Assembly: GCF_001761485.1 (NCBI RefSeq)
Contig: NC_090772.1
Location: 3,222,501-3,286,500 of the forward strand
Reading direction: 5' to 3'
Origin: Yarrowia lipolytica
Lineage: Eukaryota; Ascomycota; Dipodascomycetes; Dipodascales
Length of the DNA stretch: 64,000 bases
Shown here piece by piece: positions 10,301 through 21,204 of this stretch. Position numbers and translations under genes: made by a program. Position 1 is the stretch's first letter; each line of letters starts with the position of its first letter. The notes below the pieces were generated by a model. It worked only from the letters and a program-made list of their open reading frames with translations. It was not told the DNA's origin and made no database searches.

Positions 10301-12793
10301 TTACAGGAGACAGGCAAAAGCACAGACGAATGCAAGAGCGGGGATGGCCATCTTGTTGGCGCTGTTGGCCTGGACGGGAGGAGCAGATCCGGAAGGAGCC
10401 TGGGGAGGGTGCTCGGGAGTGTTACTTCCACCAGCCTGGGGAGGCTGGGAAACAACGGGAGACAGCGTGGTGGTTGGGACAGTACCAGCGCCTCCAGAAG
10501 GAGAGGGGTTGCCCTCAGTCTGGGCAGGAGCCTCGGGAGAAGGCTTGGGGGCCTCAGGAGTCTCAGGAGTCTCAGGAGTCTCAGGAGTCTCGGGACTCTC
10601 GGGAGTCTCGGGAGAAGGCTTGGGGGTCTCGGGAGTCTCAGGAGTCTCGGGACTCTCGGGAGTCTCGGGAGAAGGCTTGGGGGTCTCGGGAGTCTCGGGA
10701 GTCTCGGGAGTCTCGGGAGAAGGAGCAGGTGTCTCACCAGTGGGCTGAGGAGTCTCTGGGTTCTCGGGAGAAGGCTTAGGGACCTCGGGAGTCTCAGGAG
10801 AAGGAGCAGGAGTTTCTCCGGTGGGTTTAGGAGTCTCTGGGTTCTCGGGAGAAGGCTTAGGGACCTCGGGAGTCTCAGGAGAAGGAGCAGGAGTTTCTCC
10901 GGTGGGTTTAGGAGTCTCTGGGTTCTCGGGAGAAGGCTTAGGGACCTCGGGAGTCTCAGGAGAAGGAGCAGGAGTTTCTCCGGTGGGTTTAGGAGTCTCG
11001 GGAGTCTCCTTGGTGGTCTCAGGAGAAGGCTGGGGAACGACGGGGGCAGTGGAGGAGGGCTCCTCAACCTCGGAAGAAGGCTTGGGGGCCTCAGAAGAAG
11101 GCTCGGGGACCTCAGAAGAAGACTTGGGGACCTCGGAGGTGGGCTGAGAAACAACGGGAGTGGAAGAAGCCTCGACGGGAGTAGAGGAGGGCTTCTCAAC
11201 CTCAGAAGAAGGCTCGGGGACCTCAGAAGAAGGCTTGGGGACCTCGGAGGTGGGTTGGGGAACAACGGGAGTGGAGGTAGCCTCGACGGGAGTAGAAGGC
11301 TCGGGAACCTCAGAGGAAGGCTTGGGGGCCTCGGGAGTGGGCTGAGAAACAACGGGAGTGGAAGAAGCCTCGACGGGAGTAGAGGAGGGCTTCTCAACCT
11401 CAGAAGAAGGCTTCTCAACCTCAGAAGAAGGCTTCTCAACCTCAGAAGAAGGCTTGGGGACCTCGGAGGTGGGTTGGGGAACAACGGGAGTGGAAGAAGT
11501 CTCAACGGGAGTAGAGGAGGGCTTCTCAACCTCAGAAGAAGGCTCGGGAACCTCAGAGGAAGGCTTGGGGCCCTCGGAAGTGGGCTGAGGAACAACGGGA
11601 GTAGAAGAAGCCTCAACGGGAGTAGAGGAGAGCTTTTCAACCTCAGAAGAAGGCTTGGGGACATTGGAGGTGGGCTGGGGAACCTCAGAGCTAGGCTTAA
11701 CGACCTCAGTTGTCACGTGAGGAACTTCACACTCGGTGCAGGGGACAGTCTTCCAGACGGTAGAGGGAGGTCCACCAGTGGTGCAGGGGACAGTGGTGAA
11801 CACAGTGGTGTAGATCACGGGAATGGTTCCGTTAACGGGGAAGGAAGGCTTGGGAACCTCAGAAGACTTAGGGGACTCGGAGGTCTTAGGAGTTTCAGAG
11901 GATTTGGGATTCACGGAGGACTTGGGGGCCTCGGAAGACTTGGGGGCCTCGGAAGACTTGGGGGCCTCAGAAGACTTGGGGGCCTCAGAAGACTTGGGGG
12001 CCTCAGACTGAGGAATCTCGGGAGTCTCGGAAGACTGGGGAACATCGGTGGTAGTGCAGGGGATTGTCTGCCACACAGTAGAAGGAGGGCCACCAGTGGT
12101 GCAGGGGATAGTCGTGAAGACAGTGGTGTAATCAGTGGTGTAAACAATACTGACGGGGGTTGTGTTGCTGGGCACCGGCTTGGAATTAACGGGAGTGGTG
12201 CTGAGAACGGGCTTGGACTCGACGGGAGTGGATGCTGTGCTGGAAGGAACAGTCTTGGACTCAACGGGAGTAGAAACAGGAGTAGTGCTAGAAGTGACAG
12301 GCTTGGACTTCTTGGGAGGAAGAGAAGAAGGGTCGGGAGAAGTCTGAACGGGGACAGAACTAGTGGGCACAGGCTTTGTCTTCTTGGGGGGAGAAGAAGT
12401 CTTGATGCTGTTTGTTTTAATCTGGGGAATCAGAGGAACAGTAGAGGTGGCTTTCTGGGGCCGCTCGGGAATGCTGGGAGTGGTGGTCTTGGCCACAACG
12501 GAAGTGGTGGTAGTGTCGCAGTCCTCCCAAGGAGAAGGGGGCTTGGGAACAATGGGGGTCTCTTCGCAGTCTGTCTCCCAAGGCCGAGGGGGAGAGGGAG
12601 GAGAAGGAGGGAACTCGTCGCAGTCAGTTTCCTGAGGCTTAGGGGGAGAAGGAGGGGGAGGTTGAATAAATCCGTCATCGCAGTCCTCGTCGGACCACTT
12701 GCCCTTACCTCCCCATCTGAAGCCAGTGCCGAAAGTGGCGGAGACAGGCATGGAGGCAGCGACAGCCATAATGAGTGTGTTGGAGAACTTCAT
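10301..12793 (-). CDS. Pro/Ser/Thr-rich repetitive cell-wall mannoprotein, probably GPI-anchored
   Basis: The start is the ATG at 12793-12791, which opens a secretion signal (MKFSNTLIMAVAASMPVSA); the frame continues upstream only through non-ATG codons. The product is 830 residues. After the signal come acidic and proline-rich segments with DCD and PPSPP words, then long stretches of Ser, Thr, Pro, Glu and Val. Two copies of a TTVFTT-[IV]-PCTTGG-PPSTVW module at about residues 220-248 and 328-360 resemble repeats of fungal adhesins and wall proteins of the Hwp1/Flo type. The middle repeats SSEVEKPSSTPVEASS-like units, and the C-terminal third repeats ETPKPTGETPAPSPE and PETPETP units. The last 18 residues (KMAIPALAFVCAFACLL) are hydrophobic after an NSAN region, as in a GPI attachment signal. 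Such proteins are heavily O-mannosylated and covalently linked to wall glucan. A role in adhesion is possible but not shown. Confidence 0.85.
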   Translation of the reverse strand: MKFSNTLIMAVAASMPVSATFGTGFRWGGKGKWSDEDCDDGFIQPPPPSPPKPQETDCDEFPPSPPSPPRPWETDCEETPIVPKPPSPWEDCDTTTTSVVAKTTTPSIPERPQKATSTVPLIPQIKTNSIKTSSPPKKTKPVPTSSVPVQTSPDPSSLPPKKSKPVTSSTTPVSTPVESKTVPSSTASTPVESKPVLSTTPVNSKPVPSNTTPVSIVYTTDYTTVFTTIPCTTGGPPSTVWQTIPCTTTDVPQSSETPEIPQSEAPKSSEAPKSSEAPKSSEAPKSSEAPKSSVNPKSSETPKTSESPKSSEVPKPSFPVNGTIPVIYTTVFTTVPCTTGGPPSTVWKTVPCTECEVPHVTTEVVKPSSEVPQPTSNVPKPSSEVEKLSSTPVEASSTPVVPQPTSEGPKPSSEVPEPSSEVEKPSSTPVETSSTPVVPQPTSEVPKPSSEVEKPSSEVEKPSSEVEKPSSTPVEASSTPVVSQPTPEAPKPSSEVPEPSTPVEATSTPVVPQPTSEVPKPSSEVPEPSSEVEKPSSTPVEASSTPVVSQPTSEVPKSSSEVPEPSSEAPKPSSEVEEPSSTAPVVPQPSPETTKETPETPKPTGETPAPSPETPEVPKPSPENPETPKPTGETPAPSPETPEVPKPSPENPETPKPTGETPAPSPETPEVPKPSPENPETPQPTGETPAPSPETPETPETPETPKPSPETPESPETPETPETPKPSPETPESPETPETPETPETPEAPKPSPEAPAQTEGNPSPSGGAGTVPTTTLSPVVSQPPQAGGSNTPEHPPQAPSGSAPPVQANSANKMAIPALAFVCAFACLL
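10552..10721 (-). repeat. 9-nt tandem repeat encoding Glu-Thr-Pro
   Basis: Runs of the 9-nt unit GGAGTCTCA or GGAGTCTCG (plus strand) are broken by GGAGAAGGCTTGGGG spacers. They encode PETPETPETP and SPETP in the wall protein. Slippage would change the length in steps of three residues without shifting the frame. Confidence 0.85.
10751..10993 (-). repeat. Three nearly identical 81-nt tandem units in the wall-protein gene
   Basis: The unit starting AGTCTCTGGG (plus strand) recurs at 10751, 10832 and 10913, an exact 81-nt period. It encodes 27 residues containing KPTGETPAPSPETPEVP. The copies are almost the same, suggesting recent duplication or gene-conversion-like homogenisation. Confidence 0.9.
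11920..12009 (-). repeat. Five 18-nt tandem units encoding SSEAPK
   Basis: GACTTGGGGGCCTC-GGAA or -AGAA repeats every 18 nt from 11920 to about 12009 (plus strand). It encodes SEAPKS five times, next to related SEVPKP and SETPKT units. Confidence 0.88.
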
Positions 12794-15466
12794 TGTAGTA
12801 GTTCGTTTAAAGAGTGACAAGGGTGGGTGGATATTAGGGTGGCTGATGGGGTATCATAGCAGACCGATGGCGGTCTACTTATATGATCTCGAGCTCTCTC
12901 TGCAAGAGCGTTGAGTCTTTGTTTGCCAGGACGCGGCAGCATTCTCGAGGCACATTCCATCGATTCACGGTTCCTATTCTGATAATATTCGCCTTGACTT
13001 TTTATTTTCTGGCCAGCTTGAAACTGTCACCGTCATCTTCTGAGTTTTGCAGGGATGCAGTTTGCTAGACAAGCGAGAGACGTGTTGTGACGCATCTTTT
13101 TTCGTGTCTTGATTTATTCAAAGACGTTAAACCTTGAGTTGAAAAATAATAATTGCGCCGCCGCTATGGGCTCTTGGTGCTTGAACTTTGCTCGGGTTTT
13201 CTTAACTACATAATATCAATTACGCGAGGGGCGAATAGGGGTAGTTAAGTGGCGTGACCTCAAGAGATGACGTCGCTACTATATCGTACTATCAAAAACG
13301 GGGGTTTGGGTTGCAGTAGTGTACCAAGGGAGTAGTCAACCTGATAGCGTGATGATCAGCTTGCGCAAATGAAACACGAGCGATGACCGTCAGATATTCG
13401 CGATCGATAGCTTTCACATGTGCTGTGAGATGATTACAGACAGTATCCGCGGAGACACTTCACCAAAGAGGATAATTTGTGACCACGGCAGGTAGAGTTA
13501 ATGCATGCACAGACGTTAGGTTCCGTGTTGCAAGACATGATGGTCTCTGGAGATGCACAGAAATGAGGTCACGCCCTTGTTAGCTCACTTGAGTTACCCT
13601 GGCTGCTTGTTTCATCGTGTTTATTTCGACGTGATTATTATATCGCGACGTTGACTGCACCGTGAGCAGGTACTGTACCGCACATTTGATTAGCTGCCGT
13701 ATCCTGCTGTATGACTTGGTGCCATACTGTAGTTCTAACATGCAGGGCTATTATGACACCCTGGGGAAGTCGATCTCCACGTCTGATGGGGGGTTATGAT
13801 AAGTCGATACTGTAGATCTATGACTGGGGGCCCTGTAGCCCAACCGTCTGCTCTCTAGGGCTTCTGGACCCCCTGCTGCTTTCCCGCAGTCTCCCAGGGC
13901 CGATCCCCTGTTCCCGCCCTGTGATTAGGTTCCTTCAACCTTAGGGGTTAGTTACTTGAAAAAAAGAAATTCCCCGTCTGATGAGCTGTGCGTACGGAAA
14001 GCAGGAAACTGCAAATCCAATTTGCACGGATTTGGAGATATTGGCTTGCCGTGTGTCATTTTGCGGTCTCATCTGTGTGGAGTGTTCTATTTTCAGTATC
14101 TCCTCTCCGGTCTTGCCTCACCTTTTAGATTATGATCTACACTTAAAGGTTGGGCTCGTTATGCTAGGATGTGCACTCGTATGATAGAGTTTGGCAACAC
14201 CTCCGGGGGGAGGGGGGGTGTTCCCCAGTCCCCTGTACTACAGGGAGGTGAGTGGAAACCCCTTGTGGTGGGCGATTTTGTTTGAGAAAAGCAATTAAGG
14301 AAGAGCTCGGCGTGAAAAAAATATAGCCTGAGTTGCATAAATACGGTTCACGCGACTGTCGATCTTCCACACGGGAACATGCTCCGTTGACAGGGCACCC
14401 TGAAAGATCTCGCCTCCTGCGACTAGCAAGAGCGGCATGAAATTATTTTTAGAAATCATGGACCCCGAAGCGCCCTCCTGTGCGTATTATTACCTGCTCC
14501 ACTTGTGTCCGTCATTGTTAGGGGCCTGGCCCGGCAGGGATCTGATAGCGCAGCGGGTGAAACCAACCTTGTGTTTCAGAATCATCCACTCTCCTGAAAA
14601 CTACTGTTGTACGCAAAAACAGTGCATTTACTGCAATGGAGAGCTTCACTCTCGTTGGGGTAAAGTCAATTGGTGGGAATACTCAAAGTATTTGTCTCTG
14701 CTTTTTGCATTCCTAGGCGGTACTCGCTGTATCTGAAGCAGCCCCCGTAGCTACAGTAGCTTAAACGGCACGGATACAGCATGTAGGGCGAGTATGACTG
14801 TAATTGTTGCTTGGTATACAGTTAAGTCTTGGTATGGGGTTTATGTATTCTGGTTATCAGAGTAAAGGCCCGTTTTTTGTTCCTTTTTCATGCAGATTGC
14901 TAACACCCGTCTGTTCTAGTTGTACACCCATAATGGCATTCTCATAGGTTGTTGTACAGGATCCCGTGGCTTCGGTTCACTCAAAAGTGGGCGCAAAATA
15001 AATGACAAAAATCTACCAGGGGCTCTTTAAAGGGTCAAAACAAATATATTACCAACTATTCGACATTATCTGGCTGTCAGGACCGATTTGGCTGTCAAAC
15101 GCGCCTCGCATGTGCTGAACAGGAACGCCCACGATACATTCCCGAAAGAGCAGGGTGGAACGAGTGCAGAAACTAATTGCTTTTCTCTGACACATATGTT
15201 TTGAGCTCCTCTAGAGTTACAGTACCGGGTCTGTCTCTCCTATCCGTTGCTATTTTGGGGACTGGACACTTTTCAAACAAAGAGGGCGTCTAATGAAACT
15301 CGCCGTACAGAAGGGGAAGCACAGTAAACAAGAGCAGGAGGTATAAACGTTGAAAACGCAAAAATAGAAGACACAATCTGGATAGATAATATCTCTCCAC
15401 CACTAATATCCAGCTAATTGGCACTCTATCTGACTCTATACACATCAAATTATCTATTTAGGTTGT
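12794..15466. other. 2.7 kb gene-free region
   Basis: No gene is supported; open frames here are short and have no family features. The first 150 nt are the wall-protein promoter. Around 14196-14222 the hairpin AACACC/GGTGTT encloses two long G runs, and 14231-14245 is a CCCTGTA-C-TACAGGG hairpin. Around 14010-14040 there are overlapping hairpins of TGCAAAT/ATTTGCA and CAAATCC/GGATTTG. Confidence 0.6.
12878..12884 (-). promoter_or_regulatory. TATA-like element of the wall-protein gene
   Basis: ATATAAG on the minus strand lies about 85 nt upstream of the ATG at 12793, a normal distance for a yeast TATA box. Only sequence and position support it. Confidence 0.4.
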
Positions 15467-18212
15467 CTAGGCCGTAGGGGTGGGGATTATAAGAGTCTTG
15501 TCTCCGTTGATCACGTCTGCCACGTCCTGAGGTCGCTTCTTTTTGAGACCATAAATGGAGCCAAGCTCCAGATGCCAGACGTCGCGCGATTTGAGGAACA
15601 CCAGCCGGATCTTGGCCGTGGGAATAAGAGTGGCCAGGGGCTCTTCATCGATACCAAGCTCATCAAACATCAGAGTAGACCTATCCCAGACAGCTGTAGC
15701 CTTAACTTGGTTCCTGGGAACACTATGGACTGTGTGGCGGGTTTTCTCATCAAGTATTATGATGCTGTCGTTGCAAATTACCAATCGGAGATGCGTGGCA
15801 CAGTGGTGAGACAACATGTCGTCCCCGGCATAAAGCTGTTTGACTTGCAGACTGTCAACAACGGACGAAGTGGGGCTTGCGTACTTAAAGCCCTGGTCCA
15901 GGTTCTTGATACGCGTGGCGTAATGGTTGTATACAACCGCGTCACCCTCACCCTTGTGCTTAGCAGACTCAAACAGCGTCTTCTTCTCGAGGACTGCAAG
16001 AAAGTCAAACTCGTAAGTTCTGTGGGGTTCAATAATGGGCGCCGAGTGTCCATAATCTCGCTGGAAGCAGTAAAGCAAGTAGTTGCCCTCGGCCTTCTTG
16101 ACGACAATGTCCAGATCAGCAACAAACTTGGTCCACAGCTCAGCACACTCGGTCAGGAAGGGGTCTCCAAATCTAGACATTTGGGTTAGTAGTTCTTTGA
16201 CTTCCTGAATATGTTGGCGGGGTAGCCGCATGTAGTCAGACAGCCGGGCCATTGAATGGTTGGGTCGTTTCTGGCATATCTTCATCCAGTCCGCACACAT
16301 ATATGAGGCGGCAGTCACCTGGGCAACAGTCTCTCGCTTGGCAGCTTTCTGGTTCTTGGCCTCGTTCACGGTGACAGGCCGTCCAACTCCCATGGACCCA
16401 AAAGAAACAGCATTGATGGAGCTCATGGGTTTGGCCTCCTTGAGATAGGCAAAGTTCTCCTCCCACTTCAATACTCGAGCATAGATGGTGGGGTAGTTGC
16501 TTCCGAAGGAGGAGTAGAAGGCGTAAATGGACTCCTTCTTCTTGAAGACTTTGAGAAGCGGCTCGAAGTTGCTGTCTTTGTTGTTGAGGTACCGAGAGTA
16601 AGCCTTTTCGATACCGGGGAACATGGTGTCCTTGTGAATTTTATGCAGAGGGAGCAGGTCTCTAAATGTTGCTTTGGCCGCCTGCGGCTTGCCTTTTCCA
16701 GAGGCATTGACGTAGATCTGTATAAACTGGGTTAGTGGGGAAGGATTTTGCAGTCCTTCCTTTCCATTCTGTAAGACTAAGAAATACTGCTCTTCAGTTC
16801 TCATCAAGAATACTCACATCACATAGTTCGGTCATGTGTTGCACGTAGGTGAACTCGAGGTTCACCAGTTGTTCATAGAGGTCCAGCACTTTTTGTCGTG
16901 AGATTTCTGCCGCTCCAAATTGGATCAGAGAGGTGTTTGTGGGATTTAGCTCCTGGCTATAAACTGAAATGGGCTCTCTGATGTCAGGTAGCAGATCCAA
17001 AGTTGTCGATTCCCAAATATCTCGAAACAGATCTATCAGAACGTTGGTCTTAGCAATGTCGACAGGCTTGACCATCGAAGCAGAGGACCCTGCTGACTCC
17101 ACGGAGTCACAGTATGTTCTCGAGCCCTGAGACGACCCGGCAGAGGCCATGGATGCAGAAGAGAAGGTGTTTCCAATTGGTGGATCTGGTGTCAGAGAGG
17201 TGAGGAAATCGTCATCATCGTCCGAAGATGGTGGACTGAGCGTCTCAAGATTAAAGGTCGAATGTCGCTTTTTTCGAAACGACTTGAAGATGTTCTTGCT
17301 GGTTCTGGACTGCTGTTGGTGCTGCTCTGACTCTGAGGAAGACGAAATAGTGCCAACAAGTCGCGTAGAGTAGGAGTTAGGAGCCTTCTTCTTGGGTAGG
17401 GCCAAAGCTCGAGCAATTGCTGCATTAAATCTTTCTGCAAATTGCTTGTTTCGTTTCATCCACTTGTCCAGACACGGATTATCGTCCAAATTGACAACCA
17501 GCAGACTATCGGAGAGTCTGGCAAGATGATCTGGGAAAATGGTGATGATGTTGGAGCGGATATCGAGCACCTTGAGGTTCACCAGGGAGGAAGAGACCCA
17601 TGCGTCGATCACCTTGAGACCCATTTTTGGCGCCATGAGATATTGAAGTGATCTGCATTCCTGAAGCCATTGGGGTAGTCGGCCAGTCTGTTCCACATGT
17701 TTTTTCGCCTGAGGCAAGTTGTATAGATCAATGTAGACAATCTCGGACAGTGGTTGCAGACCCAAAGAGGATTGTGATGTGGGTGAGCCAATTGGCTTGA
17801 ACACGGGCTTCACTTTGGAGAGTGGTGACTGCGGGTTAGAGGGTGGCGAGAGAGGTTTGGTCTGGAACTCGTTGGCCGACTGTGACTTTGTCTGAAACTC
17901 ACGAGCCGACAGCGACTTAATATGAAGTCCGTGAGTCGACAGCGACTTCGAGTCGAATGCCAGAGCCTCTGGAGCCACGGAGGGCATCGGTACCAGTGGC
18001 AGTTGTGGTTTCTCGCCGTCCACGAAGTGTTCTTTCAAGTACCGGTCATCAAAAGGCAGTGAGCTGAGAGACACCGATCGGGTGTCACTGGTGATGTATC
18101 TACGGCTGGGGTTTTTAGACCGAGGAGAGCCCATTTCGTGTTCCAGGTCGGCCAGCGACGGATTGGGCAAAGTCATGGTGATGACGGGTGGAGTGCTGGG
18201 CTCGTGTTGCAT
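15467..18212 (-). CDS. Leucine-rich-repeat Rho guanine nucleotide exchange factor (spliced)
   Basis: Two exons (18212-16818 and 16726-15467) join in phase 0 across a 91-nt intron to give 884 residues. Residues 1-160 are Ser- and Pro-rich with KSLSxxEFQTK-type repeats. Residues about 165-250 are leucine-rich repeats (SLVNLKVLDIRSNIITIF, DSLLVVNLDDNPCLDKW). From about 432 a DH (RhoGEF) domain begins at QKVLDLYEQLVNLEFTYV; the intron follows residue 465 and the domain goes on with FIQIYVN, LLPLHKIHKD and, later, RLSDYMRLPRQHIQEV, which matches the conserved P-x-QR helix in loose form. The C-terminal 120 residues look PH-like (HLRLVICNDSIIIL, AKIRLVFLKSRDVWHLELG). Such proteins load GTP on Rho GTPases to steer polarity or wall growth. 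The start is the first in-frame ATG (MQHEPSTPP); upstream in-frame codons hit a stop with no ATG. I cannot name a budding-yeast ortholog. Confidence 0.85.
16727..16817 (-). other. Intron in the LRR-RhoGEF gene
   Basis: The donor is GAT|GTGAGTATT and the acceptor is CACTAACCCAG|TTT on the minus strand, 91 nt apart. Removing it fuses the two halves of the DH domain in frame; reading through it ends the frame after about nine residues. Confidence 0.9.
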
Positions 18213-19807
18213 GGTTGGAGAGTTGCCCACCCTCGGGAGCCATGTCTTTGGATATATAGTCTAGGTCCATCATTTTCTTTTGAACGTCTCTTCTTTGTGT
18301 GGGATAAGCTTCATGGCACTGGCGTAGCAGAATCGTGTGAGAGTTAATCTACGAGGGGGATTGAAGACAGTTCCGGGATCATCACGTAGATCGGGCGGAG
18401 TGGGGTGGTTGGCCGGGGATAAGTAAACGTGGTAGGTCAAGGTGTGGGTAGAGGGGTGAAGGCAACGACAAGACACGACAGAGACAGCGGACAAACAGGG
18501 GACATACACTTAACCACCGACAGACACGTGAAACTCCTAAAAGGGTCAATAAATGAAACCTCTATTCTTCGCCATCAACACGTAGGCCGGACTGCAGTAG
18601 CTAGTGCTGTTTAGAATTTTACCTCGGTGGGTGGCTTGTTGTCTTTACCGGCGCCTTGCCTTTCTTTCGTACCAGCTGGAAGAGGGCAATGTTTAGGCAC
18701 CAGCAACATGGCGCCCCCGGCGTCTTTCGCATACGGCATACACAGCCTTGTTGGACGACTTCAACCGGCAAAACACCACCTGTTGATTTCCCCCAACCGC
18801 CGCCCATCTATGGAGCTATGGAGGTCCCGTGCCAAAATGTTTTGTTAAACGTCGAAATAGGGGGAACGTTTTGTTAGCGTGAGCACCAATAGAGCGCGTC
18901 TGTCTCTATCCACCCAACCGACTTTTAGAGTTGGGCCAACGGTAAATTAACCAAAGTAGGCAAGATGCGAGGTGAGATGGAGGTTGGTGGTTGCCTCAAA
19001 AGCAACGACTTTGGCAGTACAAGAATGACTCAGATACGTCTTTGTGGGGTCGAAAGACAGACAGACTCTTCTCAACCAGCCTGCTTTACCAGCAAGATCA
19101 GGTAATTGAGCCTCTCTCGGAGTTTTTTCAAATTTCAAATTCATTTTTCACTAGCGCGTGCACGCGGCCTAAAGCTTGGTAGTGGTTGTACCTTGATCAG
19201 TGCAGATACGGGGTGCTTAGCTCCTAATGTGCCGTGCCAATGTCCTCCACAAAGTTAACACCGAAGACACATGGAGAAACGACGCCTACACCTCAAACAC
19301 TCCACAGTAAGACCGAGACCGACAAACCATCATTATTTCCGTACCTCGCCTGGCTCGGATCGGAGTCACGTGACCCAACTGGAAAAACATGGCCTCTAAC
19401 GGTCAGGATGAGCACCGCTTGTTCGTTGAAACTCTGGTCTGTTGATCGTCTGTCTCTGCCCGTGTAGAGTTCTGATTTGCCAAACCTACGCTTGGTGACG
19501 GACGTACCACACTATTTTGACTCCGTCTTGTCTGCAATCTGTCGCACGTGCGTGGAAATTGGTGCAGACCGCGAGTGTGATTGGCGAGTGCTCATTAGTA
19601 CTCATGCGAATGTCACTGAGCGACTTTTTAGCCCCATAATATTTTCCAATGTGGGGGGACCCTCAACACTTGGGTTGAAGACTTGTGGGTGTACAGTACA
19701 CTTGTATCGTCCTACACCCACAAGTGTGCTGTCGTTTCGGTCATAAATTACGTCTAAAGAAAGTACATGCGGAGTTGCTGGATGCCATTACCTGAGACCC
19801 GATGGCG
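18213..19807. other. Gene-free region between RhoGEF and VanZ-like gene
   Basis: It holds the RhoGEF promoter and the 3' side of the VanZ-like gene. Open frames here are short and show no family features. Nothing else is recognised. Confidence 0.6.
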
Positions 19808-21204
19808 CTATCGCTCGTCATCGACAGGCGCAATGTCTCCCAACTCCAGATCGGGCTCGGGATCGGGGCCCACCGCAATGGCCGAGTCGTCCACTGGCTG
19901 GTATCGTGCCAAACGAGCTCGGGTAAGCATACCTGCGTTAGTAAATGCAATGGTTGTGCTAAAAACAAGGAGCCAGAAGCCAAGGGGCCAGAAAAAGCAA
20001 ACCGGAATGATTCAAGGGTATAGAGACGCCACGGCAATATGACCAATGTTTTCTAATTGGTGTTAGAGAAGCCTTGTGTCGACACAATTCCACATAGTGT
20101 TTATCATGTTCCGCTGCTGCCATCTGGCTCACTTTATGGCCATGGAGATAACACTTCCAAAGAACAGATTGTCCAAAGTGCCGTGCGGGTGACAGTGCCA
20201 CATGCAAGACAGGTTATGTTGAGTCAGTCCCTTGTTACATCCGCAAGAGTCTCACTCGCACATAAATAATTCCCGAAATGAACACATTTGTATGTGTCAG
20301 AGAAAAGCAATTCAGTGTCAGCAGTAGACCATCACATGCAGCGGATGAATACAATGGGTATGGTTAGGCGAATGGACAGACTGGTATTATCGAGGGTGGA
20401 GACATCCAGGACCATTCGGTCAGTACCATAAGTCTCTTGCAGCCCAAGCACAGGCTCTTGCTGTAGATCACCCTCGTGGTATTATAGTAAAGCGGAGATT
20501 GTAACATTGACATACAGTGGCAGTGAATGATCAAACACATCACAGTTCTGACCCACGTAACTCTGAGATTGTAAACGGTCGTTTACTGTAGGTAGAAACA
20601 TCAACACTGCACACCACACGTAGTCAAAGCCATACCAATCAGTCACGCCAACTCAAACCCTCTATCCTAACAACCTCGTTGCAACGTCCTCAAACCCCAT
20701 CAAACGACCAAATCCCCCTCAAAAGCCACTCATACTCACGCTGATGATAAAGAGCACATAGCACAACAGCCAAAAGCGATCCTGCTACGTTGAACTGTGT
20801 TAGTCGTTTTGAAGTACTCTGAGAGAGTCACACTGTCAAAGAATTTGCCTTTCTCATGTGTGCTTCGCTTCACTCACCAAAATGTCCATCGGGTCAAACG
20901 TCCTATGGGGGAACAATGTCTGGGCAAATTCACTGCCAACGCCTCCAAACAGCGTACACACCAGTATACTGGCGTTGATGCATCGTCGCCGCGAGGTGTC
21001 CAGAATCCAGTAGAAAACCAGCGTGAGGATGAAGAAGGTCGTAAAGTGGACTGCTTTATCGTACTGGATGTGGATTTTGGCGAAACCCAGGTAAGCCGAA
21101 ATGGCGCATAGCACCAAGAAAGCTGTGTTAGCGTGCCAATTGAGGGCTGTGTGGGTCACTGGAACGGCTCACTTACCTGCAACAAAGGCTTTTCGGATCT
21201 TCAT
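19808..21204 (-). CDS. VanZ-like small membrane protein, four exons
   Basis: No single open frame shows this gene. Four exons (21204-21177, 21122-20878, 20794-20740, 19932-19808) each join with correct phase into a 150-residue protein. Exon 1 gives MKIRKAFVA. Hydrophobic segments lie at about residues 7-23, 35-51, 58-73 and 90-107. VanZ-family marks are DKAVHF (31-36), then E74, Q77, R83, D86, D89, N93 and G96 in SEFAQTLFPHR-TFDPMDILFNVAG. The last 40 residues are a hydrophilic tail with PDPEPDLELGD. VanZ proteins are best known from glycopeptide-resistance operons and bacteria in general; eukaryotic members are small, poorly studied membrane proteins. Every junction has a GTGAGT/GTAAGT donor and a CTAAC-(A/G)CAG acceptor, and all three introns are needed to keep the conserved block intact. 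The biochemical role is unknown. Confidence 0.85.
19933..20739 (-). other. VanZ-like gene intron 3 (long, 807 nt)
   Basis: Donor CAGC|GTGAGTATG, acceptor TTACTAACGCAG|GTATG, phase 1. It is by far the longest intron in the window. I found no snoRNA boxes or nested gene in it by eye. A shorter alternative using a nearer acceptor was not found. Confidence 0.78.
20795..20877 (-). other. VanZ-like gene intron 2
   Basis: Donor TTTTG|GTGAGTGAAG, acceptor GACTAACACAG|TTCAAC, 83 nt, phase 0. It cuts the conserved DPMDIL-FNVAG block, so splicing is needed for the family motif. Confidence 0.9.
21123..21176 (-). other. VanZ-like gene intron 1
   Basis: Donor GCAG|GTAAGTGAG, acceptor GCTAACACAG|CTTTC, 54 nt, phase 1. 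It separates the first 9 codons from the rest. Confidence 0.88.

Noticed and set aside
10409-12817. 802-codon and other long frames antisense to the wall-protein gene
   Set aside because: These follow from the repeat structure and strand bias of the real gene, which has a signal peptide and GPI signal; the antisense products are low-complexity Gly/Arg/Leu.
13975-14025. Hammerhead ribozyme-like core: CTGATGAG ... GAAAC
   Set aside because: Stem II would have a G-G mismatch at its closing pair and only three base pairs, and the 3' strand of stem III is not followed by a cleavable NUH site.
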